Part shown: one piece after another, positions 25,521-38,400 of the stretch
Layout: every line of letters starts with the position of its first letter
Position numbering within the stretch: the first letter of the stretch is position 1
Source of the DNA: Dromaius novaehollandiae
Taxonomy: Eukaryota; Chordata; Aves; Casuariiformes; Dromaiidae
Length of the DNA stretch: 64,000 nucleotides
Direction: 5' to 3'
Assembly: GCF_036370855.1 (NCBI RefSeq)
Contig: NC_088111.1
Location: 19,255,501 to 19,319,500, forward strand
The notes under the pieces: model-generated
Told to the model about the DNA's origin: nothing
The model's database searches: none
What the model saw: the letters and a program-made list of their open reading frames with translations, nothing else
Program-made: the position numbers and the translations under genes

Positions 25521-25979
25521 CAGTCAAACTGATGTACCTTTCCCCCGCCCGTCGCTCCTGTTTCCTGGACCCCAGATCTCGGTGAACTTTGACCGTCTCT
25601 GAACTTTGCCTAGTTTCCAACATCCTCCCTCAGGCGCTTCGCTGTTTCCTGTGAATAACGCTCAGAAAAATAAAAGAAAGGGGTGGACGCGCGTGCCGAT
25701 GGATGCGAATGGTCACAAGCTGGCTTTAGAGACAGCTACGTTAATTATCCCCGCGGTTCCCTGAGCAGCAAGCGTCTGGCCGGCAGAAAAGGAGAGGCTT
25801 CGCCTTGTGTCCAGATGGAGCACGTGGTGAAAGCGGGGTCAGAATACGGTTCTGCTCACCCGCTTTCTGCAGGTAATCTAGGACCGTTGGTTCGTAAACA
25901 AATGTTTGCACGAGGGGGAGCAGGGAAGGTCTGATTGATCAAAATGCATTTATTCCCCTTCATGTAATAAAATACTGAT

Positions 25980-26190
25980 CTGCCTTGCCGAGTTTCGGAG
26001 TACGAGTAGCCGGGAGAGCGGCAGCCGTCTGGGGACGGCTCGGAGGCAGGCGGTCAGGCCGCGTGACTCGGTCGCTGCGCAGTTCGTGAATGTGCGGGGA
26101 AGAGGAGGACCTGCTGCGCTCGCTGCGCTCTCGGGGGACAGCAGCCGCTCCGGGAGCGCAGCCGGGCGCGCGAGCGGGTAACGATGGCAC
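25980..26190. promoter_or_regulatory. Small CpG-rich cluster beside the MPG island
   Basis: About 210 bases of raised G+C and CpG lie 450 bases beyond the main island, separated from it by AT-richer sequence. The cluster includes a perfect 7-base inverted repeat, AGCCGTC / GACGGCT, at 26023-26040. It may be an island shore, an alternative first exon, or a plus-strand start site. There is no direct evidence for any of these. Confidence 0.35.
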
Positions 26191-29100
26191 TGTGAAGGCG
26201 CGAAATGGGGACTGAAAGGCCGACAGTGACCTGCCATGTGAGAAAACCAGATAAAAAGCTCTGACGCTCCTGTATAAGGTTGAATTGAACCTAGAATTTC
26301 CAGATTTTGCTCTCCTTGTTTAATAAGCAGATGTAAAAACCCACGGAGGGAGCGTACTGCACTGCCCTTTACCAGCTGCTTTGCTTGGAGGGGGCACGGG
26401 CTGCTGCCCCCGCTCGCACGGTGGTCAGCTCTGGCAGGCTGACGGTTCCCGTCCTGCGGACGGTGCTCTTATGGTCCCCTTTCTTTGTGATGGTCCAGGT
26501 GATTGCACTTCAGTTTTTCTGTTTCTGTCTTTTTTTTAAACTAAGGAAGTTATATGCAAAACAGGTCAAAACCAATCAACCAGTCTTCCTTCTCCCTAAA
26601 TTATGAGTGTAGTTAACATTAAAATATTAGGAGGTGGCTAGATTTAAAGCTCTCCATGCAACCTTATGTGTGTTTGTTTTACTTTTTTGCGGTTTTCCTG
26701 AAATACCTTCTTATGATTTGCAAACTACCGGTGCTCCATGGATTGCTGCCCTGTACAAAACTGGACACGAAGTTTCCCCTCCTTACAGCTGCACTGAGAC
26801 AGGCATAACCTGTGTTTGGCTGAATTATGCCTTTCAGAAGGCGAGTCGCTTCGGGTCTGAAGGCACTGAGCTCTTGGCCAGCCTCTGCAGATCATGACCT
26901 AAAGCAGGATACTGTCGTCTTGAGTCGAGTCGTCCCGTGTGCCATAGCAATAAATAGTTAGAGACAGTCCTTGTCTTAAGAGCTCCTGTCTTTTGGCATG
27001 GCATCAGCACAACAATAAGGATCAAATTGTTTCTTTCTTTTTCTTTCCAGGAATAAATGAAGTGTCACAGTCTGTTGCGCAATATTCATTCTTTTTGACC
27101 ACAAAGAAAGCGCTAATGTACTTTTGAACCCAAAAGGATACAAAGAATGCACTGAAAGACCCTTGAATCATTGCTGTAAAGCATGATAGCACTGCTACTG
27201 CACTGCAGTAACAAAGAAAGGGAATGGAAGCATATACACCTAAAGCTGTTAATATTTTAACAAATCTCAGTGTGAATTTGTTGTTAAAATTGACAGAGTT
27301 AAGCCCCAAATAGTTAGGATGCCCTGGAGAGAGACTGCCTGCCACCTACATAGATGTATTGAGCTCCAGACTGAAATTACCTGTGTTATTAGGAAAGACA
27401 TCAGGAAAAATAAAATTAAAAAAAAAAAAACATAAGCAATGTTGACTGAGTGAATGTCTCCAAAAGAGCCTAACATCTTGGACTTCCTGGCTTGCATAGT
27501 TCATATCCCAGCTTTAATATGGTTTTAATATAAGAAAGGAAGGCCAGGAACTCACATGAAAAGAAAGATAACCAAATGCCAAACCAGTCTTTCAGCAAAT
27601 TTGGAAAATTAAAGGAGAACCTCAGCAAGAATGAGAGACGTGGGAAGCATTTCCGGGGGTCAGACTAGTTCAGCTCTGCAGACTTTCTCCTACGGGAGTC
27701 TGTGGGACAGGCACTGTCAGGAATGCTGGCTTCTTTGGAAGCAGATCTATTTAATGCCCAAAGGAAGTATTTAAAGCTTTTAGCACCTGAGGAATGTGAA
27801 TTGCTCCAAGCTACAGCATATGCACTGTTCTTCATTTGTCCAATAACTTCGCTATTACAGCATCGACACCTAAAATAGCTTCTTGTAAGAGCAGAGCTGT
27901 TTGGGAAGATTAAAGTTTCCCTCCCTACTGGACAAAAATATTTTTCCGCAACTGGGGCCTGTGGCACCCTGTATGCATACAATGTGCTTGCCTTTTCTTG
28001 GAGCAAAAACTCTGTGTGCAAAATGGTTCCCTACAGCTTCGAGGATGTGAAGACCTTGTGACCGCTCACTTACCATCCTTTCTTTTACAATGAGGACAGC
28101 AGATCAGCCCGGAAGCAGAGGAAAGGCTGAGGAATAGATTTTCAAGTTTCCTCCTTGTAAGATCCCAAATCAAGCGTTCGTGATATTTGCTGAAAGCCTC
28201 CTTTGTCCAGGCAGAGAGAGACGTGGAGTCAGTTCCTCCCTACTAGCCATTTACTGGGCACTTTGCACGGCCACCCTACTCTCACCCGCGTTTGCAGGAC
28301 AGCTGCAAAATGTCGTGAGCCAGCTATTGAAGAATTCCCATGGACAAAAAGGCTCCAGACAATGCAGGGTTTTTATGACAGCCACTCCTGGCCTCTCCTG
28401 ACACCCAAGCTGAGCCATGAATCAGATATCTAGTTCTGTGGAGCAAGTCCATTCAACTCGTTATGTTAGCAGATGCGTATGTTGTAGTCTAAATTTGGCG
28501 ACACCCATGATGGATGCCATTCCACTGACTTTGCACCCACGGTGCAAAGAATCCTAGCAAGTGCACTGCGTGTGATGGGAAAACAGGGTACATTAGCAGA
28601 CGTCCTGGGAGCCTTGGTCCTGGACTGGAGAGGGCAGGCAAGTCCTATTTAGTGATGTGTTAATGGACTCTGCTGAGCCCCACAGGACTTTTTTGTTCAT
28701 CTGAGTCCCGCTTTGCTTACAAGCCAGGAATGCTTGGCTTTATGGGATCACTCAGTGCAGAGAAACCGATACGAAAACCGGGTGAGCAGGGCAGTCTGCT
28801 GGGCTGATGGGCTCTGCTCACCGTGCTGCAGGACCTCACCTGGGGTCCCCAGGGAAAGGGGGTTTCTGGTGGTGCCACAAGAGCTGCTGTGCACAGGGCC
28901 TCTCCCTGCAGCACAGGGCAGGAACCGTGGGGTTTGTAACGAAGGTCAGGGTAACAGGCTGAGGCATAACAATTTTTCTGCGGCCTGTGCAATATCAGCA
29001 CTCCAGCTACTCGGAGTAGTTCAGATAAACTCCCCCACTGTCTGATAACAGCTGAAAAACATTTAAATTAGGGTGCTGCTGAGCTGATGATGATCCCTTC

Positions 29101-29439
29101 TTTCTGCAGGGTAATCCTGTATCCCTTGCAAACAGGGAAGGACTGCAGGACATCACTTCAGTGTGTACCAGTAACCACCAAAGGCAACTTTGCAAAGGGA
29201 CTACTTGCATTTTATGAGCATGCTGGGATGAAGACTGGTCACCTATTTACTAGCTTTCCTGGAAAAGCAACAGAGCATCTTCCAAATGAGGCCAGAAGCT
29301 TAAGTCCTGGATGGGACACAGTCACTTACTGTCCTAGGGCTTCGTCACAACACTTGGCATGGAGAAGGTGAACAAGGATAGAAAAGAGAGTGGCCTAGAA
29401 AGTGGCTGCATCAAAAAGAAAGAGACAACGCACACACAA

Positions 29440-29600
29440 AGTGAGGCGCTTGTTTCCGTAGGATATTGTAGGTACTAAAAAGTTGCAGGGGCTTAAGAAC
29501 CAGCTGGACAAATTCAAGGAAGAAAAGCCCATCCAGGGCTATTAAACACAGAGACACCATCTCTAGCTCAGGAAGTCTCTGACCCACAAACCACTGGTCT
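29440..29600 (+). mobile_element. CR1 3'-end fragment (old subfamily)
   Basis: AGGATATTGTAGGTACTAAA, then the block near 29497-29530 (CCAGCTGGACAAATTCAAGG, then AAGAAAAGCCCATCC), follows the old CR1 3' end (CAxCTGGACAAATTCATGGA, then GGTCCATC). The trailing ATCTCTAGCTCAGGAAGTCT closely resembles the 3' tail seen at 4015-4055, so the two are the same subfamily. Confidence 0.6.
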
Positions 29601-32280
29601 GGTGGAGTATTTAAGAGAAGAATGACTGTATATTTGGCCTGTTTTTATACTGTCTGTAAGCTTTTGCAATTGGCTGCAGTTGGAGGTAGTTATCTTTACT
29701 GCTCGATGGATCTTTTATCTGGCTCCTTTGGCTCCTGGAGACATTCTGCAGAAATCACAACAGCTTTGCTTATCCTGCTTAGCTGGTCTCGGCTAATAAA
29801 TCTCAGTTCATCCAGACAATGTTCGGAAGGTGAAAGAAAATGCTCAAAGAGCAAAAATGCCCCCAATCTTGCTTTTGTGAAACAGAGCTATCCACCCAGG
29901 CCCTGTTGTTTGCTGTTACAGACATCCAAATTTAGGAAACATATGGGCGTGGGCATATTTAGAGTCATTGACCACACGCATGACATAGCACTGGTTACTA
30001 AAACTGACCTGAGGTTGTTTGTCTTGCAGGATATGGTAAGGAGGCTTGGGCTGAGTATCATTGACTAAGGTCACAAGAGTTAAGCTTGAAATAGCAGAAC
30101 TTGAGAACTTTTGGGATGTAAACAGGTGACCGAAGGGAGTATGTCAGAGGCTTTTTGCAAGGGATAATCATTGACCAGAACTGTTGGCATGTAAGCCCTG
30201 CTCCGAGAAGGGCTCTACTGCCCGTGTAGCAGTGCTAGCAACAAAAAAAATTAGCTCTGACTTCACTGTAAGTTAATTATATTCCTAGGGATTTGTAATT
30301 CCAGTTGTATGTCCTAATAACTTAAAAGAGTGATTATAAACACCGCATGAGAGAGCTCATCTTAGTGCTCGCAAGCCAGAACAAGAGATGGAGACCTCCA
30401 TCCCTCCCTTGCGGTTTGTGTTTCAAGTTTAGCTCTTATAGCTAAAATTGCTGTTACATTTCCCTTTTAACCTTCATTCCCAAGGAAAGAAAGCATATGC
30501 ACTCATATTGCCTGTCTAGCCATCTTCTTCCCTGCCAACTTTTGAATCTGCAGGCTGAGTTCCTGCAGGTTTTATGAAATCCAGTTTCTAGGCAAAGTAA
30601 AAAGATCCGGAATCGTGTCTCTCCTTAGGGAAAGGAACCAGGAGGAGCTTGGCAATGCCCTACACAGTTCGAGGTGTGCTGGAGAGTTGGCACACAGGCA
30701 CTGGCCAGCCAGCGTGTCCTGCTTACGGGATACGGGCAGCAGGGAGGGTATGGGGTGGGGAGTAGCGGGGCTGGCAGTATCACGAGGTCTTCAAGAGGAC
30801 TAGAGGAGATGGAGGTTATTGTGGAAAGGAAGGGAAATCGGACCCAAGAGCTTAGGAAACTGTGCTTTGTTCCGCTGCTCAAAGAATGACTTAACACCAC
30901 TTGTCTGTGTTTGAAGGCCCTTTGAAAAAGGAGGCTCTTGAACCCTAAAATCTGTCTCCAAACAAATCCGTTAGGTTTGATGTGATTATTTGCTGCTGCG
31001 GGGTTTCCCAGAGGAACGCAGGCAGCCCGAGCTCCGGGGCGAGAATTCACGGAACTGGGAGGCAGCAGGGTTCACCCGCTGCATATCAATTCTTCCAGCT
31101 GGCATCAGGCTTCATGGTCCAGTTCCAAGTGCCGCCACTGAAAACAAACTCCTTTTCTGAAGAGTTGGGAACTCAGATGTTCCCAGGAGAAAACAGTCCG
31201 GGGGCATAAGCACAGCTTAGGTAAAGATCGCTTTTGAATGTAAATCACTAATGCTTTCTGCAGTGTTCATCCGTCTTTAAGGTTTCTATCCTTCCCCTCT
31301 GCTCCAGTCAAGACGTGTCTGTGCTGCTGTGGCCTTCACTTTAGGAATGCTTTGCTAAAAAAAAGAAGGCTCGTACCCTGACCAGTATAATTGTGTTGGG
31401 AAAAGCCCACTGTAGATTTAACTAATAATAAAAAATAAGACCCTTTGCTAAGGGATCTTACTGTTTTTGGTGGTAATTCCCCTATACTAACAAGCAACAT
31501 TTTTTGGTGGTGTAAGCTGGATCTCCATGTAAGGATTTTTGTACAGATTTTGAAGAGTATGCTAATTTTCCAGTACTGGCAACTTCCTCTGTTAAATTAG
31601 TTGCTTAAGGAATCACCTCCGCTGAGCAATGGCCCTAGAAATTGGGCAAAAAGGATGACTGGGTTCCTGCTCTTCCAGGGTCTCCCAGCCTCTTTGCAAC
31701 CAACTTTCAATGACCATGGCCAGGCAACCGGGATTAAATAACCAAGGTAACACCTTCCTCCCAAAGTGGTGTTACTGCCAACGCAAGCCATCTTGTCACT
31801 CCTGGGGAGCAGAAGGTGTAGTTCTGGGGTGATTACATGGAAATCAGCAATTCTCTAGTGCGTGTCCACCCTAACTGAATGTCTTGACGCTCGTGAAGCA
31901 GCAGATTTCACTGGCACTGCTGAAGCTGGTTTTGCCCCATCTGCTCAACCTTCTGCTATTGTGGGTGGCTGCAGAGGCCACGCATGAACTGAAATTAGGA
32001 GCAGTTTATATTCCCACCGTGGACTGTGAATGGTGCCATATAGCCACATCTGCTATGGAGACAGTAACCTCCGGGCAGGTGGGAGCAGGCGGCTGGACAC
32101 GACAGCTTCCTCAGCACTTGCAGCTACGTGTGACACTGAACGGAGCCATCACGTTGAGGGATTTGAATTCATGTTGGCAATAAAAGACTGAAAGAGGCAA
32201 AGAGTTTCTGATCCCCATGGATTTGACACTCAGACAGAATCGATCGATGATGCAGACAAATTTCCTCCACAGTCTTATGA

Positions 32281-32315
32281 AGTCTATGAAAAAACAAACA
32301 AACAACCCCCCCCCC
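32281..32315 (+). repeat. (AAAC)n / poly(C) simple sequence
   Basis: A short AAAC-type repeat runs directly into ten cytosines (32306-32315). It is low-complexity sequence without further signal. Confidence 0.75.
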
Positions 32316-33299
32316 AAACTGATCTCGTTCAGCTCCAAAATTCTCTCTTTTTCAAGTAGAAACTCCTTTTTCATGACTGCAGGGTGGATTGCTGCCTGTC
32401 AGAGGCTTGCTTCACTCTCTAGTCTAGAAGTTGCTTGACCCCATCTGGTTATGATGATCTGAAAATCCTTCCCCCTTCGCCAGGCAGCCATACTGAGGAG
32501 AACACGTGTGTGTACAATATGCACAGCAATGCTGCTTTATTCAGAATATGAATCCTTTTTGGCCACACAATAAAATATATCATCGTACAGGGAGAATCAG
32601 AATTATGACTGGAAAGACAGGAACACAGAGCCAATATAAATACTCACTGAAAAAATACTTTCAAAATAGCTAAGTTCTCCATATATTTGTTCCTACTGCC
32701 TGAAAGTTTATCACATTTGCTTAGCTCAGGACTTTTTTCATACTTATTTCTGTTTGCTGTCTGCCAGCATATTTCTGTATGTGAGGCATAAACTGTGTCT
32801 TGCTACATTTTGTGGGTTGCAGTGGTTACAACTTTAATTAAAATTTGCAGTTGTGTCCTCAGTGGTATTGTGGGTTAGCAAGTTCTAGTCTTAACAAATT
32901 TGTAGGGATACAGGGAAACCAAAGATATTTTTGAGTAAGTCAGAATCCTGCATTCCTCCCTGGGTAAATAAAATGACCAGAGTTGGGGTTTGGGTTTTTT
33001 TCTGTTTGTTTTCTTTTTGGTCTGAGCTGTTGGAGAATTCCTCATCTCAACAGAGAGAAAACAACTTTGAAAACTGCCTTAATGCAGCCGACATGTTTGG
33101 TTCCCTTCTCTGTGCACGTTTCTGTGCAGTACACCACTTGCTCTGGTCTTTTTGCCCACCAGTACAAGAGAGAGACAGACAAAGTGGAGAGCCCAGCAAA
33201 GGGCTGCTGCGACGGCTGGGGCTGGAGTGCGGGGCTGGGGAGGAGAGGCTGGAGGCGCGGGTTGGGTCACCCTGCAGAAGAGGAGGTGAAGGAGGATTG

Positions 33300-33625
33300 A
33301 ATCACCTCTTGCACTGCCCATCGGGTAACAAGGACCCCAGAGCCAAGGGAAGGGCAGGAGGCCACAGGCAATGACAAGGGAAACTCTGGTTGGACATAAA
33401 GAAAGGACTCTTTCCCGGGAGCATGGTGCAACCCAGGGACAGGGTCTGGAGAGGTGGTGGGACCTCCATCCTTGGAGATTTCCAAAACTCAGCTAGGCAA
33501 GGCCCTGAGCAACCTGCTGTAGCCTTGCAGTCAGCCTTGCTCGGAGCAGTAGGTTGGACTGGAGACCTCCAGAGGTGCCATCCCACCAAAATCCTTCTGA
33601 AATTTTGTTGTTCTAGGATTTAATG
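33300..33625 (+). mobile_element. CR1 LINE 3'-end fragment
   Basis: CTGGTTGGACATAAAGAAAG corresponds to the FRLDIRKKFF region of CR1. It is followed by GGTCTGGAGAGGTGGTGGGA, then CCTCCATCCTTGGAGATTTC (consensus about TGGTGGAxTCxCCATCCxTGGAGxT). Next come the GGTTGGACTGGAGACCTCCA block and an end near GTTGTTCTAGGAT, close to the CR1 terminal octamer ATTCTATG. It is the best preserved and most complete 3' end in the window. Confidence 0.85.
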
Positions 33626-35436
33626 ATCAAGCAGCCCATCATTGCTGCTAAGCAGCCTCAGTTGTCTCCTTTCTTTTCATCCCTTGTAGCCATCTCTGCC
33701 AAGACAAAAGTATCTTTGAAATCAGTGGTCCACTTCCTACCCTATTATACTTTGAGGGCTCAGGGTGTTCAGCCTGTGCCTCTACTTGGAGGTAGGTCCT
33801 GATGCTGCCAGAAGAGCACAGTCCCACTGATGTGGCTTTGTGAGCAGCTACATTTGCTGCTGGGCCATGTGGTGGAACAAACCTGAGCCCGGGTAGATGG
33901 ACGGGTTGCAAATGACTGGTGGAGAATTAGGCAGAAGAAAACTTTGTACTACTTTGTACTTCTACTATGCTGATATCTCAGCCTGTGTGCCAGTGGCACT
34001 GGGCCGAATATATAGTGGTGACTTCGCTTGGACCCTGTTCTCTATAAAGAAAGACTTTCCTTTGCCTAGGCTCTAAATCCAGGAGATGGTCACCGTTATG
34101 TATATGGGATCAGCCAAAGCTGGGTGCACCCCACCTCTGAAAAGGGAGACCCAAATCTCACTTCCCCAAAGCATACTCTGCCAATTCTCTTCAGTGTGTT
34201 GCCTCCCATCAATGCCACTCTTTAAGCACCCATCTAAACCCATGAACAGAACTGGGACCTTGGCTGGGTTACTCATCACTTGAGGCTTAAGAAGTATCTA
34301 TTGGGGGGGCAAGCTGCCTACAGGAAGGTATTGCAACACCTATGTCCCTTTTGTGAACTAATTTTCCTTACGCCCCATCTGAATTTAGGCTTGTAAAGCA
34401 CAGAAATGTTGACTGGAAGCTTGATGTGCTTGCTCCAGTGATCCACAGTGAAATAGCTAATGGGTTATTTGCACATGCTATTTACACATCTCACACAGGC
34501 ATCACTAAATTCATTACAAGTGAGTTCCTGTTGGAATTATCTTAACTTTTTTTCAACTGTGAAAATTAGAAATGAAACTTTGTAGAAGACTTTTTTGGAA
34601 TCAGTGCTTACCATCTGGAGCAGCTTCTGTGGGTTAGATGAGTCCTTGCAGATGCTTTCAACAGAGCAGTGAGCTGGACAGAAACTGCCATTTCCCAGGC
34701 TGACTGATTAAAGTAAGTTAAAAAAATGTCTTGTAATCAAAGATAAACTAAGTGATCATGAGAAAGGAAATGCTTCTGTGAGTAGCTCCTCTGTCATGCC
34801 CTGTCAGCCTGCAGTGCACTGTATGTCTGCCCTTTCCCAGGAGAAGGACATGCACACGGCCACCCCCACCCTACTTTGGGACAACGTATATACACAGGAC
34901 TCGGGCCACTCATGAACAGCTCAGCTGGATGAAAGCTGAGCCCAGGCAGAAGCAGAGCTTCCACGTCAGCGCTGTGCCGGGGTCCTGCTCACTGTGCTGG
35001 AGTGGTTTTTCCCAGCTCTCCTTGGCTTGGTGGCGGTGCCCCCATGGTTGGTGTTTCTGATGCTCGGGACGGATACTGCAGTAGCACTGCATTTGCAGAG
35101 CAAAGCAAAGGAAGCAAAAAAAAAAAAAGCGATCAAAAGCCCCAAGCCTTTTCTTTAGCTGTTCCAGTGCTGTCAGAATTGCTTGGTCCTCGCTGTGATG
35201 TGCATGCGAATATCCCTCCGTATAAGAGACCCTCTGAGAGCCATGCACATGGCAGGCCAAGCTGGGGAAGGGCACTTTCCAGGTTTGCCTGTTGGATTAG
35301 CCAACAGGTATTTTCTAAGAGGTGCATGGAAAACATGCACCACAGGCCAAATGCCTGTGCTATCACCTCTCGTATGGCTCTGAGTTCAAAATCTGCCACT
35401 CTCCTTGAAAGATCAGTAAATAGGGACTTCTTTGCC

Positions 35437-35494
35437 CTGCAGAAATGGGAATTACAAAAAAAAAAAAAAAAAAAAATCCCCATTTTCCTGCAGA
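35437..35494 (+). repeat. Poly(A) run flanked by inverted arms
   Basis: A 22-base A run (35456-35477) is bracketed by CTGCAGAAATGGGA (35437-35450) and the nearly complementary TCCCCATTTTCCTGCAG (35478-35494). The layout is a near-palindrome with an A-tract in the loop. Confidence 0.7.
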
Positions 35495-38400
35495 GGGCTG
35501 TGCTCAAGGTGAAGCGGACGTACAGTCTTTGCCCAGGTGATGCGCACGGGTTCCTGGAAGCTGTTTGCTGCGGGCTTGTCCAGCTGTGCATCACCGTGGG
35601 CTTTCTGCAGTCCCCTGGGGTGCTCTGGGGAAGCAAAACGTGCACATGCCCGTGGCTTTGTCCGGCAGAATTTGTCTGACAGCACAAACTGGGTATGGGT
35701 CTGCAGCTGGTGTGATTTCACTGCTCCACTGACCGCAATAAAAGAGCAACCCTGGACACTCCGGAGAACCAGGCCCCTGGATTTGTAATACTCTTTCCAA
35801 GTGAAAAGGGGCAGGGTGGAGTGAAGTGTAAGGGCCTCTGGGGATAACGTAAGGGTTACAAACCTCACAGGAATGCTACAGCTATAAACCAAGCTCCAAA
35901 CTCCCCAGACATTTGGAGCTAAAGTTTAACCCCTGTTCCTTCCAAAAGCACGCTCACATAACTGAAGGTCTGTCAGATTAGGCTGCTGTAGAAGAGAGGT
36001 GTGCTATTTTGGGAACAAGAGGGTAGTTTTCTTCCCAGAGCTTTTGCAAAAGCTCAGCTTCTGTGTGTGAGTACGTAGCTCAGGGCACAGGGTTCTGGTA
36101 CAGCAGCTTGCTACATGGCCCAGGCAGAATAAATGCAAGCCCACTGGTGCCATATGGTCCCCGCAGGACCGCAGCTCTCCCGGGCTTCGCTGTGCCGCCC
36201 GGCGCTGCAGCACTGCAGGACCGTGGTCAGGGAGGGCTCGTGCCACTCGTTCCAGGTCCCAGAGCATTTCGGGAGGGAGCCCAGGATTCTCACGCTGCTC
36301 TGGGCACGAAGCCACAGGCCTCCTTCCCATTAGCCATAATTGCTGGTTTGCTGGATAATTTATGAGACCTAATGCAGTGATATTTGTGAATACAGAAGCC
36401 ATTGTACGTGTAATTTGTTTCTAGGAATTGGCAGTGTGTATCTGAGCGACTTCAGCCACCCGTCATTTGCAGTGCTGAAGATAATGCTTCGGCTAATGTG
36501 CTCAGATAACCAGGTGCTTCTGTCGAGCGCTGCAGAGTCATTCCCGCCTCTCCTGGTGTTCAGCCGGTGCCAAGAAGCGTGGCAGTTAGTCCCTCTGGGT
36601 TAGCTTTGTTGTTAGAAATGTTATTGTTAGCGATTAAATTAGCTAACCCTATTTTCAAGGCTGTTACACTATTTAACTTGGCTGCTCCAGTAGAGTTTTA
36701 AAGTTGTGTTTCCAACATATGAAATGGGATAAAAATAGCCAGTATCTAGTCAGAATAGTCCCTGAAGAAGCTCAGATGCCTCAATTTCACAATGAGTTGT
36801 TCTGCTCTAAAAATGGCAGGGACAATCCAGCTCAGTGGTGGATCCTTCTCCACCGATATGGGTGAAACTAGACCTCCAGAGTCACGGCTGGGGAGAGGCT
36901 GAAATCAGAGAGGACAGGAGAAAACACAACCCATCCTGTGACCATTTCATGTCCCAAGAGAAAGTAGCTTCTCCAGGCATCCAATAGCTGCTGCATTTAC
37001 ATATAGCTTTTTCCTTTTCTTAGTGCCTGTGTGGGTGTGTGAGAAAAATCGCCTGCCTCATCAGTCGCTGGAATTTCTGGGAATTGTGCTCCGCAGGGCA
37101 GATTCCGGCTGCAACATCACAGTTTGGGTTTTAGGTTTGGCAATGGTGCCAGAAATAGTATTTTTCAAGCGGCAGCGCGCAGCAATCAGACGGGCCATGA
37201 GATTCCACAGGGTTATTGCTGTCTTAGGAAACATTCCTGGGGTTCGCAGCGGGGCGCGAGCGGTGAGGCTGCCCAGCAGCTCCGCTTGTTCCCGCGGAGG
37301 TAGCTGACTCCGGCCCTCGGCTGTGCCGCTCCGGCGGCTGGAGAGCCAGCCAGGCCCTCCCGTGCTGGCCCAAACGGTGGCCGGGGCAGTTCTCCTCCCC
37401 GGCACGCTGAGCGCCGTTGCAGGTGACAAGCTGCGAGAGGCCTGGGTGTGCTGCTGGCATGGCCGGGTGGCCCTCTGCTCCACGCTTGGCTTGGGCAGTC
37501 CTGCTAAAATCCCAGAGTACGTGTCCTGAGGGGCTCTGGGAACATTTGCTGGAGAAGATGGAGGGGTCTGAGAGCAGCTTAGCTTTAGCTCAGCCTGCCA
37601 AGCTGGGATTACTGTGGCTTCTCCTGGATAGACTGAGCAAGCAAAGTGCTCTCCAGGGCTTGGTCTTGTTGCATTTTTTTGTTCAAGACTGTGACATGAG
37701 ACGTACAGACAAAAATGTCAGGCAGGTGCTACCAACGCATCCGAAAACTTCCCTGGGTCGATAGGAATGTGCTGTCCCCTCTGTGTGCTTAGCAGGGCAC
37801 TGGGAGGTGTCCTCAGCTGTCCTCCAGGGTCGCCACGAACCTCCGTCCTGGGGACAGTGTACTGTGTGGGACATGTATTCCCCCCGGCCCCAGATGGAAA
37901 TATTTCTGTTTTCCAAAATTAGTTTCCACATGTTTTGGAATTTCCTTTCAGCAGGAATTTTTGAAAATCTGGTCCTCATTGTGAAACCGAACTGCCACTT
38001 CTTCCAATCCGTTCTCTGGAGTTCCTCACCCAGAGTGGACGGCAGATTTCAAGCATTTCTACTCACAGAGCAGCTCTCAATATTATTCCGCTGAGGGATG
38101 GAGGCAGGGGCTCTGAGGGCCTCTCCCAAGGCTGGCTGTTTGCTGGGTGGATGGTTGGATTTTCATTATAACACTGCTTTAGCTGTTACAGTTAAAGCAA
38201 ATCGAAGTGCTGATTTGGAAGTCGGTTCTCATCTCCTCCAGAGGGACTGGACCGCTTGGGACGTGACGTGCTGGGCTGCGCTCAAAAACCCCACGGACAC
38301 ACGCAACCCTGCACAAGTCCCTCCCGCTCAGCACAACACTGTCTCTTTTCAGAGGACTGTAAACCCAAAGGGTATGCAGCGAAACTACACTAAGAACAAT

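Noticed and set aside
24775-25623. Long minus-strand open frames through the MPG island (up to 282 codons)
   Set aside because: These are the same GC artefact. They run through the candidate exon 1 donor and show no similarity to any known protein.
29622-30068. 148-codon plus-strand frame with an ATG start
   Set aside because: No family resemblance. It lies next to a CR1 fragment in AT-richer intergenic sequence. I judged it a chance frame.
31884-32183. 99-codon plus-strand frame with a hydrophobic N-terminus followed directly by AATAAA
   Set aside because: The frame begins with TTG, not ATG; the nearby ATG at 31879 is in another frame and stops at once. The poly(A)-like motif overlaps the stop and no exon structure supports a gene.
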